DNA of 64,000 nt from Calamus simplicifolius (lineage: Eukaryota > Streptophyta > Magnoliopsida > Arecales > Arecaceae). The notes below the pieces were generated by a model, which worked only from the letters and a program-made list of their open reading frames with translations, did not search any database and was not told the DNA's origin. Numbering within the stretch: the first letter of the stretch is position 1; each line of letters opens with the position of its first letter. The stretch lies in contig UESW01004824.1 in NCBI GenBank assembly GCA_900491605.1, positions 640,676-704,675 of the forward strand, given 5' to 3'. Made by a program: the position numbers and the translations under genes. Below are positions 24,895 to 36,537 of the stretch, in pieces.

Positions 24895-27800
24895 TAAATC
24901 GTTACTTCTTATTTTGATGCATTGGAACTAGTTTTTTTTAGCATATCTTTGGATGGTAAATATGATAGAAAATATTTAAATGAGGATTGCCTTAACTTAT
25001 AAACTGAACCATCCTTTAGCTGAACAACTGATAACTAACAAAACCCACGTGGCACAAGAAGGACCTCTTAAACTTGATACCTGAGTTGTGACATTTTTCA
25101 CCCTAAAATATCCTCCCTTGATCACTGATCAAGTGATCCTCATGTTGAATACATAAATGTCTAATAAGATCTTGATGCTAAATGATTGGAGAACTGTTAG
25201 ATGATTATGTTAATAAGGTTAATGCAAGGACTAGGATTTCAGTTTTAGTGCAAAATTTGACTCAGCCTTAGGTCAAAACATTTTTTTCCCCCAAATATTT
25301 CAGAACATCCTGACTATAGCATAATGATGGGAAGAATCTAAAGTCATAATACCATAGCTCAAAGATTTAAATTAGATAATAATAAAAAATTGCAAAGGAT
25401 ATTCTATATAACTGACATTAGCTATTTATATGAAGACTATATTGTATTAATTCAATTTAAGTTTGCACCTTTTAGTGTGGTATTTGGTATATGTGTTGAG
25501 CGGATGAATTGAAATTGGAATGTAGCAAACTTGACAAAGTACAGATTTGTCTTTATAAATGTGAAATAAGAAAAAAACATTTTTTGGTTACCGTCCATAA
25601 CTTGGTGATTTCCATCTATAACTGACCATTCTGGAAATGATAACCGGAAAAAATATTACTATAACTAAAACCATCTGCAGCATTATTGCTTCTCTTATAG
25701 CCATCTGTTTTGGGTGTAATCATATAGACATTATCTCAATAAATTTCAAGCTATCTGCCAAACTGTTTCAGCATCTCCCTTTGGTTTGATTAGCTGGAAG
25801 ATCATGTTGTGTGGATTGTTCAATTGATTTTATTATAGCATTAATTCCTATTAACCACAATGAAATCACTAGCATCTGAAAACTTTCTTCAAAAGATAAC
25901 TTCCTCCTTGAGGGGAATTTGCCATAAATTTTTATTATATTTTCCTGCAGTCTGTTCTTCCTTTCTTGTGAAGGTATCTTGTTTTCTTATTCAAACCCTT
26001 TACTATGAACAGCACTTGCAAGTTACTTCTTCATGAAGCTTGCACGTGCAATGATCCTACTGATTCCTTTGTGTCTTGAATTAATGATTTTTTGTCACCC
26101 CAAATCGGGGGACTTCTCCATAAGATTTTGTTAATAGCTATAAAAATAGTGGAAGGGTGGATTCACTCATGTTGTTCGAATTCTAGACTATATAAAGACC
26201 CAATATTTGGTTTATCCTGTTAATGTTGAACTACTTCATTTTAGCTTGCTGAAACACATCTGATTTAGTTTAGCTTGCTTTAGCAAGGAAACTTCACATT
26301 TCACTGACCTGATGATTGGGCCTTGGGGACAACTTTACCAAGCTCGCGTGTTGATGGGGATGTTGATGGTTTTTTCTGTATCATTTTGGCTCCTATATAG
26401 TTCTTCGGGATTTTTTCTTTAAAGCACTTTAGGTTTGTTTTGTGTCAATAAATTTTTAGAAGGTCAATAATGATATGCTCTTCGTGCCTACTCATTTGCC
26501 ACATGTTCAAATGATTTGAACGGTAGGAGCTTTCTGCCAATGTGGTTTTATCATGTGATTGCGCATATATGAGTGAATGTGGTTGGATTATTTCTGACGA
26601 ATATTAGTTAGGGCATTTCTATATGTCTGTGCCTATAGATGATCTGAACTTCATAAAGTGTTCACCAATTTGCTTGTGGTTGATTTGGTGCTCCATGCTT
26701 GGGGTATGTTTCATGATGTCGAAGCAGATGTGTGTGGACCATTGCCTGTTTAGATTTGTTCATTCTTATTAATTACATACTTGTTTACCTGGCTTTAGAT
26801 TGATCTGAGGGTACAATTGTAGCTCGTTCAAGCTAAAGTAGTACTTAATATTAAGTGAGCCATCTTATTTTAATGAATACTCATTCTGTTGACAAATAAG
26901 CAAATGGTGTATAAAAATGTCATTATGGACAGATTTTTTGTTTTCTTTTTTTCTTTGTGGGGGGCGGTGGGGAATGCAAGCCACTGCATCTATAATGTGC
27001 GCTAATCTTAGCCTAATAAAAAGGGGAAGGAGTGGGCACTAGCTCTATTAGGGGAGGAAAGGAGGCAATTGTTGGTTGCATAGGAGATGTCATCTCTTGT
27101 AAAATTGAGGGTTGAAAGAGGGGGCTCTTTTATGTGCTGAGTAGTATCTGATGGTACAGCAGAACTTCCATGCATCATACTACTTTGGCGAAATTTTTTA
27201 TGTGATCATCATGGTTCATCTGATCATGTTGGTTGAAAGAGGATTGGAGGAGATGAAAGAAAGGATGAGAATGTAGGCTTTGTGAGGATTTGCTGTTCTG
27301 GTCATCATTTTTTCTGGTCATGATAGCTGTGTCTTATTTTGGAGACGTTGCAAGTCCTAAGACAGTTCTCAAAATTACCATAATACTTAATCATGACTTG
27401 ATAATTATGCATGTGATTCGCTTTATTGATCAAATCCTATTCAATAAATATCATGTTGAATGTGGCACTTGCCAAGAGTGTTTGGTCTCCGCTAGTTTTA
27501 TCCTCGGGGATTATGTGTCTTGTTCCTTGTGTTGATATTAGATGGTTGTTTTTGTTGCATATTTTGACGCATCATAATTGACAGTGATGTAAATCTTTTA
27601 ACTTTTCCCAGTCATATAGTACATATATTACTATTTAGATTAACTTTTTGAATAGTTGATTAATGGATATTTAGTCAATTGAACACATAAAAGCCAATGT
27701 TTATGTAGTGGATTCAGTTCCTATTTCCTTTCAAATGACTCCAACTATGGGGCTTGGCCCTCTCAATCTGGCATTTGATCCAGATTGATTTGACTTTTTT

Positions 27801-28026
27801 AATGCAGCCTTGCTATATAAATGGTATACTTACTTGACATATTTGCTGCTTGATCATTATTATGTTAATTACTTGTTTATATTCGTCATCCATGCGTTCT
27901 ATAGAAAAAAAAAATTAATACCTATAAACTATTACTTTATATTTACTCCAACAATGGTTAACAAGCATTTGTATAGTACATGCATACAAACTCAAAATTA
28001 ACATGCGTCAATTGTTTATGGTTTTA
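24895..28026 (+). other. CACTA-A long leader intron (inferred), no gene
   Basis: About 3.1 kb without coding signal, from the donor at 24895 to the pyrimidine-poor acceptor GTTTTAG near 28026. T-rich, intron-like composition; only ORFs under 90 codons without recognisable motifs. Confidence 0.5.
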
Positions 28027-30210
28027 GGCTGGTTATCAAGAGAACACTCTAAAGCTTCGTTATGACATTCGTCATTATCGTAGTTGGATGTATAATAGAC
28101 TTTTACCCAACCGAAAGGGTTATACAGATGAGTTTCTAATAGGGTTGGAATGGTTTATTCACTTTGCATGCCAACAACCTATATTTTTGAGTGAGAAGAA
28201 AATTAGGTGTCCTTGTTTCAAGTGCAAAAACACAAAGTACTTGACTGTAGAGGAAGTGAAGGTATATCTTTATAAAAAAGGTTTCAAACCTGACTACTGG
28301 TATTGGACAGAACATGGAGAAATTGAAGCAATAGTGAATTATGGTGTTGATCAAATGCAATTTGCTGGTTCAAGTACTGCTCAATTTAGGGCTTCTAGCT
28401 GTGGTCAATTGAATAATAATGAGCCAACCGATAGATATGAAGCCATGATTTTTGATGCTGCTGGTCCAAATTTTGGAGATGTTTATAATAGCAATGTGGA
28501 TGCTTATCAGAATATGGATGCTCCAAATTATGTGGAGGAGCCTCCAAATAGAGAGGCTGAAAAGTTTTACGAGATGTTGCATGCAGCACAGCGGCCGCTC
28601 TGGTCAGGTTGTTCTAATCACTCAGAGTTGTCAGTTGCGGTTAGAATGATGAGTATCAAGTCTGATAACAATATATCTCAACATTGTTTTAATCAATTTG
28701 CAGGGCTTATGAAATAAATATGTCCTCCCGATAACTTAATGCCTCCTGACTTCTACAAGACAAAGAGTTTAGTTTCGAAGCTTGGCCTATCTGCTAAAAA
28801 ATTAGACTGTTGCTTAAATGGATGTATGTTGTATTACAAGGATGATGAGTCTTTAATTGTTGCAAGTTCTGTGGTCATCCTCGATACAAACCAGATAGGA
28901 TGGGAAGTGGGAATCACAGTCAAGTATCTTATAAGAGGATGTATTATTTTTCACTTATCCCTAGACTTAAGAGGCTTTATGCCTCGAACAGGTCGGCTGG
29001 GCACATGAGATGGCATTATGAGAATAGACAAGAACAGGATGTTTTGTGCCATCCATCAAACGAAGAAGCATGGAAACATTTTGATCATACATATCTTGAG
29101 TTTGCATTAGAGCCAAGAAATGTTAGACTTGGGTTATGTGCTGATGGTTTTACTCCATACAGTCTCTTTGCTACACCATACTCCTGTTGGCCAGTAATTA
29201 TTACGCCGTACAATCTGCCTCCTAATATATGTATGACCGCTCCATATATGTTTTTAACCATGCTCATTCCTGGACCGCATAATCCGAAGATCATGATAGA
29301 TGTATATTTGCAACCATTGATAGATGATTAAAAGTTATGTGGAATGAGGGTGTAGTTACTTATGATATTTCAAGAAAGCAAAATTTTCTATTAAGAGCTG
29401 CTTTAATGTGGACAATCAATGATTTTCCAGCATATGGCATGCTATCAGGGTGGAGTACAGCTGTAAAATTAGCATGTCCATATTGTATGGAGAGAACAAA
29501 GGCTTTTCGCTTGGAGCATGGGGGTAAAAATACATGGTTTGATTGTCATCGTCAGTTCTTGCCTTTTGATCATGTGTTCAGAAGAAATAAGAATGCCTTC
29601 CGAAAAAATAAAATTGATAGATCAGAGCCTCCTCTCAGATTAACAGGTGATCAAGTATGGGAAAAAGTTTGTCGATATCCCAAAATAACTGAAATTGGTC
29701 CTTGTAAATTTAGTGGATATGGAGAAAGTCATAATTGGACAAAACATAGCATATTTTGTGAATTTCCATATTGGAAGATGAATTTAATCCGACACAATTT
29801 AGATGTCATGCATATAGAAAAAAATGTGTTTGACAATATTTCCAACACTGTTATGGATGTGAAAAACAAAACAAAGGATAATGTTAAAGCAAGAATGGAT
29901 TTGAAAGAGTATTGTAGGCGGCGAGATTTGGAGCTCTATGAGTTACCACACTTTGGAGCCTGCTTTTCAAGATGAGGAAATGTCTCGAGTCAATGCAATA
30001 GATGATAATGAGGCCATTGAAAATTTATGAGATAGTGAAGGATTATTTGAGGAGGTTGATGCATATCTTGAAGGCACCATTGATAATGAAGAAAAAGAAG
30101 ATGAAGAAAAAGTTGAAGGAGAGGAAGAAGAAGAACAAGAGGAAGAAGAGGAACAAGAGGAAGAAGAGGAAGAATATTTCACTAATGAAGATGATTCAGA
30201 TCGAGAATAG
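28027..30210 (+). pseudogene. CACTA-A TNP2-type transposase, broken and internally deleted
   Basis: The N-terminal transposase-associated domain (SWMYNRLLPNRKGYT near 28082, Cys motif CPCFKCKNTK near 28212) is followed by the TNP2 domain (CxxxxGCMLYYKDDE, KFCGHPRYKPD, LIPGPHNPKIMID, YGMLSGWST, ACPYC). Lesions: an in-frame TAA at 28715-28717 in an otherwise continuous frame, a 1-bp shift near 28857, and another near 29329. After the LDVMHIEKNVFDN motif (about 29801) and the ELYELPHF stretch (about 29937), the frame passes straight into an acidic tail (about 29960-30210) with long Glu runs. The C-terminal half of the catalytic region is absent, which points to an internal deletion. The intact family protein excises the element in the nucleus. 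No ATG lies upstream of 28088 in this exon. Confidence 0.9.
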
Positions 30211-32396
30211 ATGATAACCTGTTTTATCAATAGCCACAAATTGATAATTTCTGTACTTTTCTTGTCAATAGATGATAACTTGTTTATATATGCTTATTTA
30301 ATATCTTTAATTTTGTTTTGTTTTATATTTACATTATTGTGCATCTACAGATGTCATCTTCAGATCGAGTTGGGAAGGGGAAGGGAAGGCTATCTACTAC
30401 TCGATTAAAGAAGACTCACGCAACCACCACAACCACCACAGATTTAATAGTACCCTCAACCACTGTGGCCCCCCAAATGCTTCACTCACCACCTTCTATT
30501 ACTGTCACACCATCTTCTTCTCCCATTACACCACCCTCTTCAACCATGCCATCTCCTTTCCCTACTATTCCACCACATCTCTCTACTATGCCTTCTCCTT
30601 TCCCTTCTATTCCACCACATCCCCCTACTGTGATCTCAGGGACTTTTACTACTCAACCATCTGGTTCCATTCCACCTTCCATTCCCACCACTTTCACTAC
30701 CCCACCCTCTTCCTCTACTATGCCACCATCACTTTATTTTCATACCCAAATACCATACCACACACAGCTAGCCCTACTTACAGCCCTTCCTCTTCTCATA
30801 CTATGGTGCCACCTGGGCAATCACCGCCAGTCCAACTTATGCATACTTCTACCACAACTTCTAGCCAGGAGGGCTTGCACACACAAACTTCAGAGAGGGT
30901 ACCATTAAATCCAAGTGGCTATGGGTAAAACTATATAACATTTAGATCATTACACTATTTTATTCCATTAAAATGAATATATGTGATTGTTTTATTATTT
31001 TTAATATGTACAGTTTCAATGACGACCACATGGTGACCCATGCTTTGGTTGAAATCCTTAAGATCAAGTATGACGGTCCTTACTCTTCATGGAAGAAGAT
31101 TCCAAAAAGGACACGAGGCATGTGGTTTTGTGAGTTTAAGGTAACAATATTTTTAAGTTTATCAAGTATTTTTATTTATTTTTACTTAATTTAAAGTATC
31201 TATGAATTTTGTTGATATTGAATTTTTTTTTAGAAAAAATTTCAATGGGATCCAGAGGATGAGCACTATATTCGGAGAAATTGGGAGCGTCGTGGTTCAA
31301 GTCGTCTTGCAGACATTTTTAACAAAGCTCATGAAAATCGTGACCGCAAGCCAGATTGGATTGGAGAGGGTGTATGGCATGAGCTATGGAAATATTGGGA
31401 TAGTGATGAGTTCAAAGCCAGAAGTCAGAAGAACAAGAAGAATCGTGCATCCGATTGTGGTGGATTGGGCTTCCCACTTCACACTGGTGGTTCTATCAGC
31501 ATTAATGACCATGCGACAAGATTGGTATGTATAATAATTTATTTTGCCTTTATTTTTTCAACTAATTATGAATATGTTATAGTATATTAATCCTTGAGAT
31601 AAGTTTCTTTCGTGTGTCGGTTTTTGGAGCAGTTTATTGTTCTAACTCTATTTTTTTGAATAAAAAATATTCCTCAGCCATATAGTTCAGTCATCACACT
31701 TGTCTTTTCCAATCAGATGATTAATTATTCCATCTCCAATTCTCAAACAAGAGACAGTCTTAGCTTTGATTCATTATGACCACTATGATCCATTGATCTG
31801 AGAATTTATCATATCATATCTCGTTTTAGGTATAGTCCAAGCTCTCTACAAAAAATAAGACATGATTATTTGTCTAAAAAACATCCATGTACCATACACA
31901 TGACTAGAACTTAAGCTCTATGCAAAAATCTACCCTAAAATCACCATCCAAATTTCACACATTTTTCAGCATTTTTTTAAACTTTTGTTACTTAATATTT
32001 CAGCCAGTGAAGGTAATTCATGAGATAGCACTCGAAAAGAAAAGTGTTCAGTAGTGTTAAAGAAAAAAAATCAAATAATAAGTCAGATGGGTGTTAAAGA
32101 AAAAAATGCAGATACATGGTCAGATGTTTCATCATCACTTCCAACACAAAATATTCTAGTTGATCATAAAGATAGCAAGGATCACCATCAATATGGTGAT
32201 GGAAAGTCATTCTCAACAATCAAGTAATCAAATGTTTGAATACTCACCCGTAATCGAGAATCTTACAATCACAATCCCTACAGAAATAATATGAATATGG
32301 ACGAATTTGCAAAAAGCGAACCTGTACAGACATACCATAGTATCAGCCTAAGAATAAAAAATTACTATTTTCTTTGAAATGGAAATAAGCACAAAC

Positions 32397-33775
32397 CAAG
32401 GAGTAAAGCTCTCCAACTCGATTTTGTAGAGGAGTGCCACTTAATGCCCACTTATATAGAGATTCTAAAGCAAAAATAGCCTTTGCAGTATTGCAACGTC
32501 TGTCTTTTACAAAATGAGCCTGCACAACAACATAAAGAGTCCCAATTAGTAATTTTTAAATAGGTTTGCATGAAGAAAAAAATCCACTGAGCAACATAAG
32601 ATACTCATCATAAGGTTCAGAATCAAAAGTAGTCATTTAATCAAACAGGCAGTTGGCAAATAACATCTTTAAGGTGAGTATGGAAAGTTAATATATCAAA
32701 GCCAATTCAAAAAGCCTTATCTTCTAGTTGTATTAGTAATAAGAAGTTAATTTAGTTATATTTGTCTGTTGTTAAAGAATGGTAACTGGACTTTCTTCAT
32801 TCCTTTCCTAAATGGTTAAGCATTTTGACATGGTTCACATTTGAGATTGATGATTACCATATTAACAGTCATTTCTAGAGGCAATTCAATCAATCGTATC
32901 CCAATCCAAATAAGGTAACCCCCTATTGTAACAGAAATGAAATGTTTTCGTACCCCAAAAATCTGTTGGTCTAGATTTTATACTAAAATATGTCCATCCT
33001 ATTTTGCTCAAGAACCTGATTTGCATCCAAAGTGATCAGAATATCTTAGAAATGTAGTTATAAACATGAATACAAATTTTAGCATCCTCATAATATCTCT
33101 ATACATATTAATATCCTCTAAGAAAAAAGGAGATGGGTATGGACATACTAATACACAATCTATATCTGATTTATATACAGCTCTCTCTTTCTATCTCTAT
33201 CTCTCTCTCTATATGTGTGTGTGTCCTTCTCCAATTTTTTCTACAGCCACTTTACTGAGGGATTTTCTTGTGGAAAAATGAAATCTGCAAGGCCAAATTA
33301 GAGATCTAGCTTCCTTTTCATATGTTCATAGATAATATTTCAAAGCTCCAAAGGGTACTGCCAAACTCTTATGATTCATCCTCTCCAAAAATTCCAATTA
33401 CAACATAAACATTTACACATTTGTTTATAAATTATGACTTTCAATCTCTTTTAGTTGTCAAACCTTTTCAGCCTCAAAATTGGAATGAAAAGTTCTTTAG
33501 AATTAAGATTTTAATTTTTGATCATCATAGTAATGAGTTTATCAAATTCATATATTAGCATGTATCAAGCTTAACCAAAGATGAAAGCATTCCTAAATAG
33601 TCTGCTGGCAGAATGATTTAAAGAGAAAGCACTTACCTCATCCAAAATAATACGTTCCCACTTCACAGAATGCAGAATTGATTTTCCTTTGGATGAGCCT
33701 GATGTATTTTCAGGTGGCTTGGCTTGCTTCCCATTCTTGGAATCTCTCCCTTTACCTTTTTCATCATCCACTTAA
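32397..33775 (-). pseudogene. Captured host fragment: RAD16-like SNF2/DEAH helicase, two exons with their intron
   Basis: Minus strand. The upstream exon (33637 to about 33775) encodes a Lys-rich stretch and KSILHSVKWERIILDE, ending at the donor GAG|GTAAGT. The intron is 32520-33636. The downstream exon (32397-32519, 41 codons) starts AHF and runs through WALSGTPLQNRVGELYSL to a probable donor TTG|GTTTGT. Splicing joins DE to AH, giving helicase motif II (DEAH), followed by motif III (SGTPLQN). Plant RAD16 homologues, nucleotide-excision repair SWI/SNF proteins of the nucleus, have this order. Only about 85 codons are present, with no flanking helicase domains, so this is a fragment. The upstream end of the first exon is uncertain because a stop and frame change occur beyond 33775. 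It lies antisense in a transposon intron: transduplication. Confidence 0.85.
33180..33225. repeat. CT/GT-rich microsatellite
   Basis: CTCTCTCTTTCTATCTCTAT then CTCTCTCTCTATATGTGTGTG, inside the intron of the captured RAD16-like fragment. Confidence 0.85.
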
Positions 33776-34870
33776 TAGCAGCTGTTTCACCCATCTTGAC
33801 CTCTTCTATCTCCTGTTTCAGACTCTTTTATCTCAAATTCAATCATAGTTGAGTTTGTTGTATTAGTCAATATTTTATTATCTTCCATCTCTGTCTGCGT
33901 TCATGGAGTTATGCTTGTCATGCTTTCAAATATTAGTCAATATTTTGTTTATGAAGTGCTTTTCCTATCCACATTCTTATAGTAATAGTACCCACCAAGC
34001 AAGTAGTAACCAATTCACAACTTTTGCAGCCCCAACCAAGTCAAGTCCAGTTCTCCTGCATATCTTTTTCTTTACATATATGCTGTTCTTATTTCATATA
34101 TTTAAAAGAAATTGATAATGTTGTTTATATTATAAAATTCAGACACAGAAGTTGAACCGGACACCTACATTAGATGAGCTCTTCAGACACACCCATCAAA
34201 AGAAAAAGGATGGCAATTGTCAGTGGGTAAATAAAAATGCAGAGACATCACATGTAAGTATTTAAAAAACTCTACTTTAATTCATATATTTATACTATTT
34301 GTATGTTTAACTAATTGTATCTAATATCTTTTACAGACTAATTTTATACAAAAATGGCAAGAGGTGGAATCAAGTCAAAGCTCAACTGGAGAGGATGGTG
34401 CGGAATCATCACAGCAGCAGCCTCAGCCCTCCATGATGCATATATGGAAAGAGACAGTTGGGGTAAATAAGGGAAGAATTTATGGACTTGGATCCCAGGC
34501 TAGCTTGCTGATAGGCTCATCTTCTAGCAGCACATCCTCACGAGTTCCTGAGGAGTGGATTCAGGAGCGAGAGAGGATTTATAATATGTTTGAGACTGTT
34601 TCTGCCTGAAATGAGGAGTTAGCTGTCCGAAATGAGGGGTTGGTTACCTGAAATGAGGAGTTAGCAAATCACAATAGTCAATTAGCATATCAAAACAATG
34701 ACCTATCTGCTCGGATTTCCCGTACCGAGGAGTTTATACATCTTATGATGAAAAAGATGCAGGTTAATCCATCTACAGTTTCAGCACCATCTCCAGCTGC
34801 TACCTCTGCAAATGATGATGATTGCGATGTCGATGATGATGATGATGATCATGAGGAGGAGGATTTATAA

Positions 34871-35731
34871 TTTTTATCTTTTTCTATAATTGGAATGGTA
34901 CTTCTTTGTGATACTTTTTTCTTTTGTTATGAAACTTTGGATATGATGACACTTATACAACTTTTTTGAACTTATTTGTTATGAACTTGTTATGAACTTG
35001 GATATGATGAACTTGCTATAAACTTTTTGAGCTTGTTATAAGTTTATTATGAACCCTTGGATATGATGAAACTTATGGATAATTTGTATATATAATCAGG
35101 TGTATTTAAAAAAAGCCATTTTGATATTTATTTAGCCTCAAAAATAAAGAAAAACTATTTAAAAATTTTAAAAAATCCTCACAAAATCCCTCAAAAAATT
35201 CCTTGAAAAATCCCTCGCAAAATCCCTCATCCTGAGGAAACATTTTCCCTCGCAAAATCCCTCAAAAATTTTCCCTCAAAAAATCCCTCGCAAAATCCCT
35301 CGCAAACTCCTTCGAAAAAATTCCTCGCAAAATCCCTCAGGAATTTTATCTCAAAAATCTCTCGCAAAATCTCTCGGAATATCCCTTGGAAAATCCCTCG
35401 GTAAATTACCCTCAGAAAATCCCTCGAAACTTATCCCTCGAAAAATCTCTCGAAAAATTTCTCTCGGAAATTCCCTTGGAAAGTTTTCCTCGGAAAAGCT
35501 CTGGAAAAATTCCAAGGAAATATTTCCCTCGGAAATTTGCAAGGGATAAATTCCATCGGAAAATATCTTGGAAATAAATTCCCTCGGAAAAATTCCTTGG
35601 AAAAATTTTCCGAGGAGGGTTTTTTTGACGACCATTTATCCGTTGGAAATCCGTCGAAATATAAATTTCTGACAGAATTTTTTCTTTTTACCTCGGAAAA
35701 TCCCTCGCAAATGATGCCTTTTCTTGTAGTG
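34871..35731. repeat. CACTA-A 3' trailer and right subterminal repeat array
   Basis: After the second gene comes about 290 bp with several TTATGAACTTG-type near repeats (34970-35070). From about 35163 there is a dense array of AAATCCCTCGnAAAATCCCTCG motifs running to the terminus, mostly in one orientation and matching those at the left end. Confidence 0.9.
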
Positions 35732-36537
35732 AATCTTAATGAGAGAACATGAAATTGATGAATATGATTCATTATAGAGAAAAAAAAAATTTTGTTCAAA
35801 AGAGAGACCTTTTATACATGAGATGTACATATGAAATCCAATAATTAGGCTTGATCCATGTAATGGATGGCTTAGATTAATTGAGATTAATAATATGGTA
35901 TTTAATTGGGTCCATACGATGGCATGATTTGATTCATGGAAACCCAATTAAACCGAGGGCTGAGATCGTGCCATGTGGAGGATGGATCCATGCCCATGTG
36001 ATGGACATGACCCATCTCCATATCATGGAGGAGTGAACCCCATGATTTGGGGCATTCTCATGAAGCCAAATTCAAGGTTGCGACCTTGGTTTCATGGGAT
36101 AACCAATTTCCTAATTTTTAGGGATGTGGTTTGGTGGTTGTAATAACATTATCATGATAGCAAATATCCTAAATTTGTTAGGATAATTGTTATCAACTTG
36201 ATAAGGTTGAATGGTTAGGTGGTTGTAATAAAATCCTTTTTTAATGGAACCACACAACCTCCTTTTCATGTATAAAAGGAGAGAAATACCCCCTTCAAGA
36301 GACACACCGAACTCCTCTCTTCTCTCTCTCTTGGATGCCGAACACCTCCTTTCTCTCTCTAAAATGTCCTTTCTCTCTCTAGGACGTCCCTTTCTCTCTC
36401 TTGATTGATCAAGATTTGATCTTGATCAAGAAATCCTTTTTGATTTGGAAAATCAATAGAAAAGAAAAGAGGCGCTAGCACCCCTCGCAAGAAGGTTATT
36501 ATCCAATCCTGTGAGGACATCATCCAAAGATCTTCGC
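35732..36537 (+). repeat. Copia 3' LTR, segment 2 of 3
   Basis: Resumes at AATCTTAATGAGAG, matching the 5' LTR from about 13500. It ends with ATCTTCGC (36530-36537), the left target copy of the hAT element. Contains the LTR TATA box at 36271-36277. Confidence 0.95.

Larger units (their letters stand above)
31525..34142 (+). other. Expanded intron 3 of the CACTA-A second gene
   Basis: Donor ATTG|GTATGT (31524/31525) and acceptor TTCAG|ACACAG (34142/34143) flank 2.6 kb; the other introns here are about 80-95 bp. It contains the antisense RAD16-like fragment, a CT/GT microsatellite near 33180-33225, and a possible second foreign block near 31990-32225. Confidence 0.8.
30351..34870 (+). pseudogene. 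CACTA-A second gene: TNPA/Transposase_24-like DNA-binding protein, five exons
   Basis: Exons by sequence: 30351-30924 (Pro/Ser/Thr-rich, start MSSSDRVGKGKG), 31014-31140, 31234-31524, 34143-34253, 34337-34870. All junctions are GT-AG and keep frame; joins give SGY-GFND, RL-TQKL and SH-TNF. Exons 2-4 match the plant Transposase_24 family (KPDWIGEGVWHELWKYWDS, TLDELFRHTH). The C-terminus has a repeated NEELA-type coiled region and an Asp/Glu tail ending in TAA (34868-34870). A frameshift near 30740-30760 in exon 1 and two TGA codons near 34606 and 34658 disable it; one TGA stands where a neighbouring repeat has CGA. Intron 3 (31525-34142) is unusually large because it holds the captured RAD16-like fragment. 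Likely role: binding the subterminal repeats. Confidence 0.88.
21770..35731 (+). mobile_element. CACTA-A: En/Spm-type DNA transposon, 13,962 bp, in the copia 3' LTR
   Basis: Left terminus CACTACTAGAAAAG (21770) and right terminus CTTTTCTTGTAGTG (ending 35731) are inverted repeats with one mismatch over 14 bases. The 3-bp target copies are TAT (21767-21769) and AAT (35732-35734); the uninterrupted 5' LTR has AAT there. Both ends carry dense subterminal motifs. Inside are a GC-rich 5' exon, a TNP2-type transposase gene (28027-30210), a second TNPA/Transposase_24-like gene (30351-34870), and an antisense host-gene fragment (32397-33775). Stops in both genes make it non-autonomous now. Confidence 0.95.

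Noticed and set aside
24660..24917. 85-codon ORF starting MALSPLASLSCPL
   Set aside because: Ser/Pro/Arg-rich product of a GC-rich leader exon that ends at a splice donor; more likely untranslated.
31525..34142. RAD16-like exons as part of a functional host gene
   Set aside because: Only two exons of a much larger helicase are visible, and they lie antisense in an intron whose flanking exons join in frame as one transposon gene.
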